Positions 10,582 to 19,109 of a DNA stretch of 64,000 bases are shown one piece after another. The notes below the pieces were generated by a model that worked only from the letters and a program-made list of their open reading frames with translations, had not been told where the DNA came from and made no database searches. Every line of letters starts with the position of its first letter. Position 1 is the stretch's first letter. The translations under genes and the position numbers were made by a program. Origin of the DNA: Alphaproteobacteria bacterium (GTDB lineage Bacteria; Pseudomonadota; Alphaproteobacteria; Reyranellales; Reyranellaceae); contig VGCZ01000012.1 in assembly GCA_016869975.1 (NCBI GenBank), forward strand, positions 1 through 64,000. The letters run 5' to 3'.

Positions 10582-12405
10582 ATGGATCAAAAGAACCTCG
10601 TCGTCGCCATCGCCCTTTCCGTACTGATCATCCTGGGCTGGCAGTTCCTCATGACGCCCTCGCCCGAGGAGCAGCGCAAAGTCGCGGCGGAGAAGCAGCG
10701 CCAGCTCGACGAGCAGCGCAAGGCGCAGCCCGCACCGGGTTCGACGCCGCCGGTGGCGGGCACGACACCGCAGGCTCCCGGCGCGCCGGCGCCCGCGCCG
10801 ACGACGGCGCCGACCGGGTACCTCGATCGTCCGGCGGCGCTGGCGCGTTCGCCGCGCGTGACCTTCCGCACGCCCGAGCTCGATGGCTCGATCGCGCTCA
10901 AGGGCGGACGCGTCGACGACGTGCGGCTGGTGAAGCACCGCGTCAGCATCGACACCAAGAGCGGCATGGTGCCGGTGCTGTCACCCGAGGGCGCGGTCGA
11001 CGCCTACTACGCCGAGTTCGGCTGGGCGCTGAAGCCCGGCGGCACGTCGAAGGTGCCCGGGCCCGACACGCTGTGGACCGCCGATCGCGACAAGCTCGAG
11101 CCTGGCCAGGCGGTGACGCTCACCTGGGACAACGGCGCCGGCCTGATCTTCCGTCAGAAGATCGAGCTCGACCGGAACTTCATGTTCACGATCACCCAGT
11201 CGGTCGAGAACAAGAGCGGCGCCACCGTCGATCTCGCGCCCTACGGCCTGGTGACGCGCCATGGCGAGCCCAAAACCGAGGGCATCTACCTGCTGCACGA
11301 GGGCCCCTATGGCGTCTTCGACGGCAAACTCAAGGAGTTCGACTGGAGCGATTTCAAGGACGGCAAGAACCAGCAGAACCTGCCGACCACCGGCGGTTGG
11401 CTGGGCTTCACCGACAAATACTGGATGGCCGCGCTGATCCCCGATCAGAAGGACAAGGTCACGGGGCGCATCTTCAAGGTCAACGATCCGGTGCTGAAGC
11501 GCTACCAGGCGGATTTTACCGCGCCGCTGCTCACCATCGATCCCGGCCAGACTAGGGAAGCCACGGCGCGGCTCTTCGCCGGCGCCAAGATCGTGCACAC
11601 GATCAACGAGTACACCGAAAAGCTCGCCATCACGCGCTTCGACCTGTCGATCGACTGGGGCTGGTTCTGGTTCTTCACCAAGCCGCTGTTCTGGCTGCTC
11701 GACAAGCTCTTCGGCTTCATCGGCAATTTCGGCGTCGCCATCATGGTGCTGACGGTGATCGTGAAGCTGCTGTTCTTCCCGCTCGCCAACAAATCCTACG
11801 AGTCGATGACCAAGATGAAGAAGCTGCAGCCGGAGATGGAGAAGCTCCGGGCGCGCTTCGGCGAAGACAAGATGAAGATGAACCAGGAGCTGATGGCGCT
11901 CTACAAGCGGGAGAAGGTCAACCCCGCGGCGGGCTGCGTGCCGGTGCTGCTGCAGATTCCCGTGTTCTTCGCGCTCTACAAGGTGCTCTACACCACCATC
12001 GAGATGCGCCATCAGCCGTTCTTCGGCTGGGTCCAGGACCTCGCCGCGCCCGATCCGCTTACCCTGCTCAAGGGCTTCGGCCTGTTCAATTGGCAGGTGC
12101 CGGAGATCCTCAGCATCTTCGACATCGGCATCTGGCCGATCATCATGGGCATCACGATGTACGTGCAGCAGATGCTCAACCCGCAGCCGGCCGACCCGGT
12201 GCAGGCGCGCATCTTCCAGTTCCTGCCCATCATGTTCACCTTCATGCTGGCGCCCTTCGCCGCCGGCCTGGTGATCTACTGGGCGTGGAACAACCTGCTG
12301 TCGATGGCGCAGCAATACGTGATCATGCGCAAGCTGGGCGTGCCGATCACCTTCGGCGCCAAGATGCCGGCCCCGGCCAGCGGCAAGCCGCCCGACAAGC
12401 GATAG
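10582..12405 (+). CDS. yidC: Membrane protein insertase YidC
   Basis: A 607-residue Gram-negative YidC. An N-terminal membrane anchor (about residues 6-22) is followed by a Pro/Ala/Gln-rich linker (about 35-75). A large periplasmic beta domain comes next, and then the five-helix Oxa1-type insertase domain (from about residue 365). The insertase end carries MYVQQMLNPQPADPVQARIF. I chose ATG 10582 because it opens the anchor helix directly (MDQKNLVVAIALSVLIILGW); the upstream in-frame extension lies in yidD. It closes the rpmH operon. Confidence 0.97.
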   Translation: MDQKNLVVAIALSVLIILGWQFLMTPSPEEQRKVAAEKQRQLDEQRKAQPAPGSTPPVAGTTPQAPGAPAPAPTTAPTGYLDRPAALARSPRVTFRTPELDGSIALKGGRVDDVRLVKHRVSIDTKSGMVPVLSPEGAVDAYYAEFGWALKPGGTSKVPGPDTLWTADRDKLEPGQAVTLTWDNGAGLIFRQKIELDRNFMFTITQSVENKSGATVDLAPYGLVTRHGEPKTEGIYLLHEGPYGVFDGKLKEFDWSDFKDGKNQQNLPTTGGWLGFTDKYWMAALIPDQKDKVTGRIFKVNDPVLKRYQADFTAPLLTIDPGQTREATARLFAGAKIVHTINEYTEKLAITRFDLSIDWGWFWFFTKPLFWLLDKLFGFIGNFGVAIMVLTVIVKLLFFPLANKSYESMTKMKKLQPEMEKLRARFGEDKMKMNQELMALYKREKVNPAAGCVPVLLQIPVFFALYKVLYTTIEMRHQPFFGWVQDLAAPDPLTLLKGFGLFNWQVPEILSIFDIGIWPIIMGITMYVQQMLNPQPADPVQARIFQFLPIMFTFMLAPFAAGLVIYWAWNNLLSMAQQYVIMRKLGVPITFGAKMPAPASGKPPDKR

Positions 12406-12422
12406 AGCGGTCAGCCCGCGCC

Positions 12423-12446
12423 GCCGCCCGGATCGCATCGGGCGGC
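12423..12446 (+). terminator. GC-rich hairpin after yidC
   Basis: GCCGCCCG (12423-12430) pairs perfectly with CGGGCGGC (12439-12446) around an eight-base loop, 18 bases past the yidC stop. There is no T-run, so it may stabilise the 3' end or act with Rho rather than as a classic intrinsic terminator. Confidence 0.45.
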
Positions 12447-12469
12447 AGCTCAGGCCTGCTGGATTCTGT

Positions 12470-12490
12470 TGCGACTGATTATCATTTGCA
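12470..12490. promoter_or_regulatory. Fur box
   Basis: A 21-base near-palindrome with core TGATTATCA and outer arms TGC/GCA. On the minus strand it begins TGCAAATGATAATCA and differs from a perfect Fur 7-1-7 palindrome only near one end. It overlaps a possible -35 (TTGCGA, 12469-12474) of the gene starting at 12535. Fur bound here would block transcription when iron is plentiful. This is the only clear Fur-type site I see in the window. Confidence 0.75.
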
Positions 12491-12534
12491 TTAAGTGGAT
12501 GAGGTGCAATGGTGAACATCGAGAGGCTGTCGTC

Positions 12535-13032
12535 ATGCCCCATGAATGTCCGGTCGAGGCGCGGAGCCTGGAGAACCTGCGGTGCGCCGAGCGCTTCGTG
12601 GTCTGGGCGCTGCGCGAGTGGCGCCTGCGCTGGAGCGATGGCGAGGCCCGACCCGGGACGCTGCGATGTGGCTTCCATCACGCCAACTGCGGCGACGGGC
12701 TGACGCCCTTCTGCGACTTCATGGAGGCGCTGGTCGCCGGTACGCGCCGTCCGCTCGACGTGCGTTGCATGAACTGCCCGTACATCAGCCCGGATGAGGA
12801 TCGCGTGCTCGACGCCGCCGCGGCGGCGCAACGCGATCGTGACGAGATCACCTGTGCGCTGCTGATGGATGCGCTGCCACGCGCCGCGGCGCGAATCGCC
12901 GTCGGACCGCTGGCCGCCTTCGCGCACAAGATGGCAGAGGCCGGCCTCGTGTTGCCGCGCGGGCCCGCGCTGGCCGGCGACCGTATCTCGATCTGCCGCT
13001 CGACCAATCCGGGTATCGCGTTGATGCAGTAG
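12535..13032 (+). CDS. Cysteine-rich protein under a Fur box, function unknown
   Basis: Not recognised. 165 residues with nine cysteines at 5, 17, 45, 52, 60, 78, 81, 107 and 154. They include a CxxC (RCMNCP, 78-81), and His48-His49 lie nearby. The fold looks helical, with no signal peptide or membrane span. I chose the ATG at 12535 because GAGAGG sits about nine bases upstream; longer in-frame starts would run into the operator region. The Fur box 45 bases upstream suggests expression under iron limitation. A metal-binding, Fe-S or iron-sparing role is an inference from the cysteines and operator; no family match is claimed. Confidence 0.75.
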   Translation: MPHECPVEARSLENLRCAERFVVWALREWRLRWSDGEARPGTLRCGFHHANCGDGLTPFCDFMEALVAGTRRPLDVRCMNCPYISPDEDRVLDAAAAAQRDRDEITCALLMDALPRAAARIAVGPLAAFAHKMAEAGLVLPRGPALAGDRISICRSTNPGIALMQ

Positions 13033-13133
13033 CGATCGTCGCGCGGCGGCTTGAGAAAGCGGCGGACATCGCTTGATTTCGTCGTGGCATCCCTTACCTG
13101 AGGATGACGGAACGCGTTGCCTGCGAGAGATTC

Positions 13134-13922
13134 ATGATCGATGCGAAGCGGCTGATCGAGCAGCTACTCTCGGGAGCGCAGGGAGGCCAGTCCCAGCAAG
13201 GCGCTTCCGCTTCGCCTCGCGGGCACGCCGCGAACCAAGCGCATGGCGGGTTGGCCGAGCGCGTGACCGGCGCGCTGGGCTCGGTCGGCGACTATGCCAG
13301 GCGCAATCCGCTGCTCGCCGGCACGCTGGCGGGTGGCTTGGCATCCATCGTTCTCGGGTCGAAGTCAGGCCGGAAACTCGCCACGACCGCTCTCACCTAT
13401 GGCGGCCTCGCCGCCATTGGCGGGCTGGCCTACAAAGCCTACCAGGACTATCGGACCGCGCAGTCCAAGCCCGCCGACGCGGCTGCGCCGGCCGGGCAGG
13501 GTGGCGCCGTGCTGCTGCCGCCGCCCGCCGATTCTGCCTTCGCGATCGAGAACGCGCCGCAGGGCGAGCACGTGTTCGCGCTCGAGCTCGTCGTCGCCAT
13601 GATCAACGCCACCAAGGCCGATGGCCACATCGACGACGCGGAGCGCGCGAAGATCGAAGCGCGGCTCTCCGAAGGCGGCCTCGACGAGGAGGAACGGGCC
13701 TTTCTAGGCCGCGAACTCGCCGGGCCCTTGGACATCGAGCGTGTGGTCAAGGCGGCGAAGAACAAGGAAGCGGCGATCGAGCTGTATGCGGCCTCGTGCT
13801 TGGCCGTCACCGCCGATCACCCAGCAGAGCGGGCCTATCTCGCGATGCTGGCCGCACGTCTTGGTCTCGAGCCGGAGCTGGCGAAGTCGGTCGACCAGAC
13901 GGTCGCGAACGCGCGGGCATAG
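13134..13922 (+). CDS. DUF533 / TerB-like membrane-associated protein
   Basis: A 262-residue member of the DUF533 family (YebE-like). The opening MIDAKRLIEQLLSG is followed by a low-complexity linker. A Gly/Ala-rich hydrophobic segment (about residues 58-105) could insert in the membrane. The C-terminal acidic helical domain (about 145-262) resembles TerB of tellurite-resistance clusters (MINATKADGHIDDAERAKIE). YebE-type genes are often envelope-stress responsive, but no such site is seen here. I chose the start at 13134 over an ATG ten codons earlier because the family opens at MID and GAGAG precedes it. Confidence 0.8.
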   Translation: MIDAKRLIEQLLSGAQGGQSQQGASASPRGHAANQAHGGLAERVTGALGSVGDYARRNPLLAGTLAGGLASIVLGSKSGRKLATTALTYGGLAAIGGLAYKAYQDYRTAQSKPADAAAPAGQGGAVLLPPPADSAFAIENAPQGEHVFALELVVAMINATKADGHIDDAERAKIEARLSEGGLDEEERAFLGRELAGPLDIERVVKAAKNKEAAIELYAASCLAVTADHPAERAYLAMLAARLGLEPELAKSVDQTVANARA

Positions 13923-14065
13923 CGGGCCCGCGACCACGCATCCGAGAAGCGAACAGCCGACGAGAGGCGGTATCTCCGGCATAAGGTCGGCGTGTGCTAT
14001 CGCAGCGCCGCGCGGCGTGTCATATGGTGCGCGCTCATGCGCGTAACACTTCCTGTTCCACTGTC

Positions 14066-14647
14066 ATGCTGAGCCGCACGGAGATCGCCCACGGCGTATC
14101 GGGCGCCTGGCGCCTGATGTGGGGCGACGGCGGCGGCCTGTACATGCTGGACCGCACGCGCGAGGGCTTCTGGCGCTCGTTCCGCGTCATGCTGCTGGTG
14201 GCGCCGCTGCAGGTCCTCTGCCTGATGATCGTCTACGATCGCGTCCAGACGATCGCGGCCGACAGCACCATCGTGCTGATCGAGGCGCTGCGCTACCTCA
14301 TCGAGTGGACGGCCTTCCCGGTGATCCTGCTCGAAATCGCGCGTCTGGCCGGCTGGCGTGGCCGCTATATCGGCGCGGTCGTGGCGCTGAACTGGGCAAG
14401 CGTGCCGGTCATCATCTTCTCGACCCTGCGGCTGGCGATCGGCGAGGTCCTGCCCTCCGGGCTGGGCAGCGCGCTGGGCCTGATGTTGATGGGCCTGTTC
14501 ATCTACTGGCTGACGCGCATCCTGCGCGAGGCGTTGGCGCTGGGTTTCGGTCAGGCCTTCGCGCTGGCGCTGCTCAATCTGTGGATCAGCATCACGCTAG
14601 AAATCGTCGTCGACGGAATCGTCGGCCGGCTGCCCGGCGCCACCTGA
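14066..14647 (+). CDS. Integral membrane protein of unknown function
   Basis: A 193-residue protein with about five hydrophobic spans (roughly residues 38-60, 70-97, 104-128, 132-157 and 163-188), so an inner-membrane protein. It opens [25 protein letters not shown]; the first helix begins after a basic stretch. No catalytic motif is recognised; the layout slightly recalls Yip1-type domains, but I would not assign that. Its last 51 bases overlap the end of truA on the other strand. The start at 14066 avoids a 24-codon non-hydrophobic leader. Confidence 0.75.
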   Translation: MLSRTEIAHGVSGAWRLMWGDGGGLYMLDRTREGFWRSFRVMLLVAPLQVLCLMIVYDRVQTIAADSTIVLIEALRYLIEWTAFPVILLEIARLAGWRGRYIGAVVALNWASVPVIIFSTLRLAIGEVLPSGLGSALGLMLMGLFIYWLTRILREALALGFGQAFALALLNLWISITLEIVVDGIVGRLPGAT

Positions 14648-15391
14648 GGCGCCATCGTAGCGCACCTCGGCCAGGTACAGCCCGTCGGGCGGCGCGGTCG
14701 GGCCGCCTCTGGCGCGATCGCGCGCCGCCAGCGCCGCGGACACGTCGTCGGCGCTCCACTTGCCTTCGCCGACCAGCTTCAACGTGCCCGCCATGATGCG
14801 CACCTGGTTGTGCAGGAAGGAGCGCGCGGCGATCTCCATCCGGATCTCCTCGCCCGAGCGCGCGACGTCGAGCCGGTCGAGCGTCTTGAGTGGCGAGCGC
14901 GCCTGGCAGGCGGCGCTGCGGAAGCTGGTGAAATCGTGGTGCCCGAGCAGGCGCGCCGCGGCCTCCCGCATCGCCTCGGCATCGAGCGGCACGCCGACCT
15001 GCCAGGCGCGGCCGGCGTCGAGTGCCAGCGGCGCACGCCGGTTGACGATGCGATAGAGGTAGCGCCGGCCCGTCGCCGAGAAGCGCGCGTGGAAGGTGTC
15101 GTCGACGATCGCGGCGGCGAGCACCGCGACCGGCGCCGGCCGCAGATGGGCGTTGAGCGCGTCGCGCACGGTATCGGGCGTGGTCGACTTGGCAATATCG
15201 ACATGCGCCACCTGGCCCGTCGCGTGCACGCCGGCGTCGGTACGGCCCGCGCCATAGATTTGAGCGCGCTCGCCGCAGAAGCCGAACACCGCGTCCTCCA
15301 GCGCCCGCTGGACCGACAGGCCATTGTCCTGCCGCTGCCAGCCGACAAAGCCCGCGCCGTCGTACTCGATGGTCAGGCGATAGCGCGTCAT
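14597..15391 (-). CDS. truA: tRNA pseudouridine(38-40) synthase TruA
   Basis: A 264-residue TruA, which modifies uridines in the anticodon arm of tRNAs. The catalytic aspartate lies in [17 protein letters not shown]; the other family blocks are [13 protein letters not shown] at the start and [15 protein letters not shown] near the end. The last 15 or so residues (Asp-rich, ending SVDDDF) overlap the convergent membrane-protein gene. It is the last gene of a def-fmt-truA run but is separated from fmt by a large inverted repeat. Confidence 0.96.
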   Translation of the reverse strand: MTRYRLTIEYDGAGFVGWQRQDNGLSVQRALEDAVFGFCGERAQIYGAGRTDAGVHATGQVAHVDIAKSTTPDTVRDALNAHLRPAPVAVLAAAIVDDTFHARFSATGRRYLYRIVNRRAPLALDAGRAWQVGVPLDAEAMREAAARLLGHHDFTSFRSAACQARSPLKTLDRLDVARSGEEIRMEIAARSFLHNQVRIMAGTLKLVGEGKWSADDVSAALAARDRARGGPTAPPDGLYLAEVRYDGASGGAGQPADDSVDDDF

Positions 15392-15415
15392 CGCGTAACG
15401 TTTGAGCGAGCGCTA

Positions 15416-15540
15416 CTCCCTCTCCTCGCAAGCGGGGAGAGGGTTGGGGTGAGGGGCTGCCGCGGGTGGCGTACCACGGTCGTGCGCAACCTGAAGCTCC
15501 CCCTCACCCCAACCCTCTCCCCGCTTGCGGGGAGAGGGAG
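15416..15540. repeat. Inverted pair of REP-like elements (family A)
   Basis: Two 41-base elements in opposite orientation, 15416-15456 and 15500-15540, match at 40 of 41 positions. Each is itself palindromic around CTCCCC..GGGGAG and ends in a TTGGGGTGAGGGG arm. The pair fills most of the gap between fmt and truA and would fold into one very long hairpin in RNA or single-stranded DNA. This is the layout of bacterial REP doublets (BIMEs). Related single copies lie at 18211, 33777 and 33895. Confidence 0.9.
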
Positions 15541-15557
15541 GAAGACATGGCCCGAAC

Positions 15558-16526
15558 TCATCGCGCAGGTGCCGCGAGCGGTGCGGTCGTCGCCGGCAAC
15601 ATCACGCCGTCAAGCGGAAAGCCGCGCGCGAAGGCGGCGCCGTCGATCGCCGATTTGCCCGGCCGTTGCAACGACGTCAGGCGCAGGCCGCCGACACCGC
15701 AGGCCACGACCGGCACGCCGTCGCGCGCGATGCTCACGCGGCCGGGCGGTCCGGCCGCCAGGGCCAAGGTCGCGCCGCGCAGCTTGATGCGCTCGGCGCC
15801 GCCGCCTGGCGCGGGCGCGTCGAAATAGGCCCCGGGCCATGGCTCGAAGGCGCGCACTTGGCGCTCCAGCTCGGCGGCCGACCGGCGCCAGTCGAGCGCG
15901 CCCTCCTCGCGGCCGAGCTTGTGGGCGTAGGTCACGCCCTCCGCCGGTTGCGCCACCGCCCGCAGGCTGCCACCGACCAGGCCGTCGAGCGCCGAGACGA
16001 TCAGGCGCGCGCCCAGCGCCGCCAACTCGTCATGCAGCGCGCTCGCCGTGGTGTCAGCGCGGATCGGCACGCTCTCGGCCAGCAGCATCGGGCCGGTATC
16101 GAGGCCTTCGTCCATGTGGATGATGGTGACGCCCGACTCCTCGTCGCCGGCCAGGATGGCGCGATGGATCGGCGCCGCGCCGCGCCAGCGCGGCAACAAC
16201 GAGCCGTGGATATTGAAACAACCCAACACCGGCGCCTCGAGAAACGCCTTGGGCAGGATGTGGCCGTAGGAAACGACCACACCGGCGTCGAGGTCGAGCG
16301 CGCGGAAGGCCGCAGCCTCCTCCTCGTTGCGCAGGGTGCGCGGCGTGCGCACGGCGATGCCGGCGCGGCTGGCGACCTCGTGCACCGGCGTGCGCTGCTC
16401 GCGCTGACCGCGGCCGGCCGGCTTGGGCGCGCGGGTGTAGACGGCGACGATGTCGTGGCCGGCGGCAATCAGCGCCTCGAGCGCCGGCACCGCGAAGGCC
16501 GATGAGCCGAGAAATCCAAGCTTCAT
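15558..16526 (-). CDS. fmt: Methionyl-tRNA formyltransferase
   Basis: A 322-residue Fmt, which formylates initiator Met-tRNA using 10-formyl-THF. The signature NIHGSLLPRWRGAAPI carries the catalytic Asn and His. KLGFLGSSAFAVPALEAL opens the Rossmann domain, and the C-terminal OB-like domain starts near residue 205. Paired with def, which later removes the formyl group, in the usual def-fmt order. Confidence 0.97.
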   Translation of the reverse strand: MKLGFLGSSAFAVPALEALIAAGHDIVAVYTRAPKPAGRGQREQRTPVHEVASRAGIAVRTPRTLRNEEEAAAFRALDLDAGVVVSYGHILPKAFLEAPVLGCFNIHGSLLPRWRGAAPIHRAILAGDEESGVTIIHMDEGLDTGPMLLAESVPIRADTTASALHDELAALGARLIVSALDGLVGGSLRAVAQPAEGVTYAHKLGREEGALDWRRSAAELERQVRAFEPWPGAYFDAPAPGGGAERIKLRGATLALAAGPPGRVSIARDGVPVVACGVGGLRLTSLQRPGKSAIDGAAFARGFPLDGVMLPATTAPLAAPAR

Positions 16527-16543
16527 GCGCTGGCTTATGCCTT

Positions 16544-16566
16544 ACCTTCCCCCGGCGGGGGAAGGT
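16544..16566. repeat. GC-rich palindrome, family B
   Basis: A perfect palindrome, ACCTTCCCCC-GGC-GGGGGAAGGT, just upstream of fmt. The same element recurs near 26971, 55922 and 60960, always between genes. Confidence 0.85.
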
Positions 16567-16592
16567 GTCCGCATGTCGCCCTGAGGAAGCTG

Positions 16593-16657
16593 GGGGCGCG
16601 CCACTCCAGTGGCGCGATTGACGATCGACGAGACGCGCCACTGGAGTGGCGCGCCCC
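16593..16657. repeat. Perfect 24-base inverted repeat made of nested palindromes (family E)
   Basis: Bases 16593-16616 and 16634-16657 are exact reverse complements, separated by 17 bases. Each arm is itself nearly palindromic (CGCGCCACT..AGTGGCGCG), so both local hairpins and one long hairpin are possible. It ends seven bases from the def stop, so it would lie at the 3' end of a def transcript. Confidence 0.9.
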
Positions 16658-16663
16658 GACCAT

Positions 16664-17185
16664 TCACAGCGCGTTCTCGCGCTCCTTACGCTCCTTGACC
16701 AGCTTGCGCAGGATCATGTTGCGCTTGAGCGCCGAGATCTTGTCGATGAACAGGATGCCGTCGAGATGGTCGATCTCGTGCTGCACGCAGGTCGCCAGCA
16801 GCCCCTCGCATTTCAGATCCTGCCGTTTGCCGTCGCGGTCGAGGTAGCGCACCGTCACCTCGGCCGGGCGGCTGACGTCGGCGTAATGCTCGGGCACCGA
16901 CAGGCAGCCCTCGTTGTAGATGGCGTCGTCGTCGGAGGCGTCGACGATCTCCGGGTTGGCCATGAACAGCGGACCGACCTTGGTCTCCTCGCGGTCGATC
17001 TCCAGCACGATCACGCGCTTGAGCACCCCGACCTGCGGCGCGGCCAGGCCGATGCCGGGCGCGGCATGCATGGTCTCCAGCATGTCGTCCATCAGCTGGC
17101 GGATCTCGGCGTCGACCTTGGCCACCGGCGCCGAGAGCTGCTTCAGCCTCGGGTCGGGTGCGGTGATGATATGCAGGATGGCCAT
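16664..17185 (-). CDS. def: Peptide deformylase
   Basis: A 173-residue type I deformylase, which removes formyl groups from nascent proteins. All three motifs are present: GIGLAAPQVG, EGCLSVPE with the metal-ligand cysteine, and QHEIDHLDG with the two histidines and the catalytic glutamate. The C-terminus is a Lys/Arg/Glu-rich helix. It lies upstream of fmt on the same strand, separated by two palindromic repeats. Confidence 0.97.
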   Translation of the reverse strand: MAILHIITAPDPRLKQLSAPVAKVDAEIRQLMDDMLETMHAAPGIGLAAPQVGVLKRVIVLEIDREETKVGPLFMANPEIVDASDDDAIYNEGCLSVPEHYADVSRPAEVTVRYLDRDGKRQDLKCEGLLATCVQHEIDHLDGILFIDKISALKRNMILRKLVKERKERENAL

Positions 17186-17268
17186 CGTCTCGGTGCGGGA
17201 ACAAAAGTGGTCTGAACGCCCTAGGTATGGTCGCGGACAAGGCCCGTCAAGGCGCCGCCCGGTCGTTC

Positions 17269-18189
17269 CTATTTGCGCTTCACCATGGTGCCGACGCCGA
17301 CCTCGGTGAAGACCTCCAGCAGCAGGGCGTGCGGCACGCGGCCGTCCATGATCACCGCCGCCTCGACGCCGGCGTTCACCGCGTCGATGCAGTTCTCGAC
17401 CTTGGGGATCATGCCACCGGAGATCGTGCCGTCGGCGATCAGGGCGCGCGCCTGCTCCACCGTCATGTCGGAGATCACGTTGCCGTTCTTGTCGAGCACA
17501 CCAGGCACGTCGGTCAGGAACAGCAGGCGCTTGGCCTTCATCGCGCCGGCGATCGCGCCGGCCGAGGTGTCGGCGTTGATGTTGTAGGTCAGCTCGTCGT
17601 CGACGCCGAAGCCGATCGGCGCCACCACGGGGATGACGTTGGCGCGCGCCAGCTGCTCCAGCACCATGACGTTGATCTTGGCCGGCTCGCCGACCTGCTG
17701 CAGGTCGACCTTCAGAAGCTCACCGGTCCTGGGATCGCGCATCTCCGTGACCTTGCGCGCCAGGATCAGATTGCCGTCCTTGCCGCAGATGCCGACGGCG
17801 GTGCCGCCGCACTCGTTGATGTCGGCGACAATCGCCTTGTTGATCGAGCCGGCCAGCACCATCTCGACGATCTCCATCGTCGCGGCGTCGGTGACGCGCA
17901 GCCCGTTGACGAACTCGCTCTTGATGCCGACGCGCTGGAGCATCTTGTTGATCTGTGGGCCGCCGCCATGGACGACGATCGGCTCCATGCCGACCTGCTT
18001 CATCAGCACGATGTCGCGGGCGAAGAGATCGCCCAGTTTCGGGTCGGTCATGGCGTGGCCGCCATACTTCACCACGAAGGTCGCGCCAGAGTGACGTCGC
18101 ATGTAGGGCAGCGCCTTGGAGATCGTCTCAGCCATGCGGATCAGACGTCTTTGTTCCCTGTTCTCCGCCTGCTGCCCCGTATCCGCCAT
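17269..18189 (-). CDS. argB: Acetylglutamate kinase
   Basis: A 306-residue N-acetyl-L-glutamate kinase, the second step of arginine synthesis. It has VVKYGGHAM, the VHGGGPQI glycine-rich loop and the [14 protein letters not shown] segment. I chose the ATG at 18189 ([13 protein letters not shown]); the in-frame extension above it reads through a palindromic repeat. A second possible start at MAETISKAL, 18 codons in, gives a still plausible protein. Other arg genes are not in the window. Confidence 0.96.
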   Translation of the reverse strand: MADTGQQAENREQRRLIRMAETISKALPYMRRHSGATFVVKYGGHAMTDPKLGDLFARDIVLMKQVGMEPIVVHGGGPQINKMLQRVGIKSEFVNGLRVTDAATMEIVEMVLAGSINKAIVADINECGGTAVGICGKDGNLILARKVTEMRDPRTGELLKVDLQQVGEPAKINVMVLEQLARANVIPVVAPIGFGVDDELTYNINADTSAGAIAGAMKAKRLLFLTDVPGVLDKNGNVISDMTVEQARALIADGTISGGMIPKVENCIDAVNAGVEAAVIMDGRVPHALLLEVFTEVGVGTMVKRK

Positions 18190-18210
18190 CTCGTGATCCC
18201 TCGTTGCACA

Positions 18211-18239
18211 AAGCCCTCTCCCCGGCGGGGAGAGGGCTT
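18211..18239. repeat. Perfect palindrome upstream of argB (family A core)
   Basis: A 14-1-14 perfect palindrome with arms AAGCCCTCTCCCCG, 22 bases above the argB start. It shares the CCCTCTCCCCG core with the 15416 and 33777 elements but lacks their GGGGTGAG arm. It probably forms a hairpin in the argB leader. Confidence 0.85.
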
Positions 18240-18380
18240 GGTCGCTGCGTCGGAGGAAAGTACCGCAAACCGCCCCGCACCGCAAACGCCGGGCGAGCGG
18301 GCCGGGGTTGGCGATCGCGCGGCGAGTGCGGCGCCGGCGCGCGGATAGCGGCGCTCGGGGCGGTACCGTACCGTGGAGCC

Positions 18381-19103
18381 ATGCCTGACCGCGCGACACC
18401 CATCCGACACCGTATCCACTCCCTCTCCTGGGAGTCGCTGGGCCGCGATCTCGACGCGTTGGGTCACGCCGTCGTGCGCGACCTGCTGAGTCCGGCCGAG
18501 TGCGCCGGGCTCGTGGCGCTGTATGGCGAGGAGGCGCGCTTCCGCAGCCGCGTGACCATGGCGCGCCACGGCTTCGGCATGGGCGAGTACCAGTATTTCG
18601 CGCGCCCGCTGCCGCCGGTGATCGCTGCGCTGCGGGAAGCCGCCTATCCGCCGCTCGCCGTGATCGCCAATCGCTGGCGTCGCGCGCTGGGCGAGCCCGA
18701 GGACTTTCCCGACACGCTCGAAGCCTGGCTGAAGCGCTGTCATGAGGCCGGCCAGACGCGCCCCACGCCCTTGCTGCTGAAATACGGCACCGGCGACTGG
18801 AACGCGCTGCACCGCGACCTCTATGGCGACCTCGTCTTCCCGCTGCAGCTGACGGTGCTGCTCAGCAAGCCGGGCGCTGATTTCACCGGTGGTGAGTTCA
18901 TGCTGGTCGAGAACCGCCCGCGCCTGCAGTCGCGCGGCCATGTCGTGAGCCTGGGCCAGGGCGACGCGGTGATCTTCGCCGTCGACCAACGGCCGGTGAA
19001 GGGCACGCGCGGCTGGTACCGTACGGCCATGCGCCACGGCGTCAGCACGATCACCAGTGGCGAGCGCATGACCCTGGGCGTGATCTTCCACGACGCGGCG
19101 TGA
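18381..19103 (+). CDS. 2OG-Fe(II) oxygenase, DUF2086 family
   Basis: A 240-residue non-heme iron dioxygenase. The iron facial triad is His144 and Asp146 (LHRDLYGD) with distal His219, and Arg229 is placed to bind 2-oxoglutarate. The block [19 protein letters not shown] fits family DUF2086 (PF09859), annotated by sequence analysis as possible nucleic-acid demethylating oxygenases (AlkB-like chemistry); I know of no proof of substrate. It is convergent with the VOC gene (six-base gap) and close to soxR, so it may belong to a redox- or damage-response group. GGAG precedes the ATG closely. Confidence 0.85.
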   Translation: MPDRATPIRHRIHSLSWESLGRDLDALGHAVVRDLLSPAECAGLVALYGEEARFRSRVTMARHGFGMGEYQYFARPLPPVIAALREAAYPPLAVIANRWRRALGEPEDFPDTLEAWLKRCHEAGQTRPTPLLLKYGTGDWNALHRDLYGDLVFPLQLTVLLSKPGADFTGGEFMLVENRPRLQSRGHVVSLGQGDAVIFAVDQRPVKGTRGWYRTAMRHGVSTITSGERMTLGVIFHDAA

Positions 19104-19109
19104 GCCGTC

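Noticed and set aside
12469-12534. Longer N-terminus of the cysteine-rich protein from 12469
   Set aside because: This start would translate through the Fur box, and its leader (MRLIIICIKW) lacks Shine-Dalgarno support; ATG 12535 has GAGAGG.
15392-15557. CRISPR-like array from repeats near truA
   Set aside because: There are just two inverted copies, not direct repeats with unique spacers, and no cas genes.
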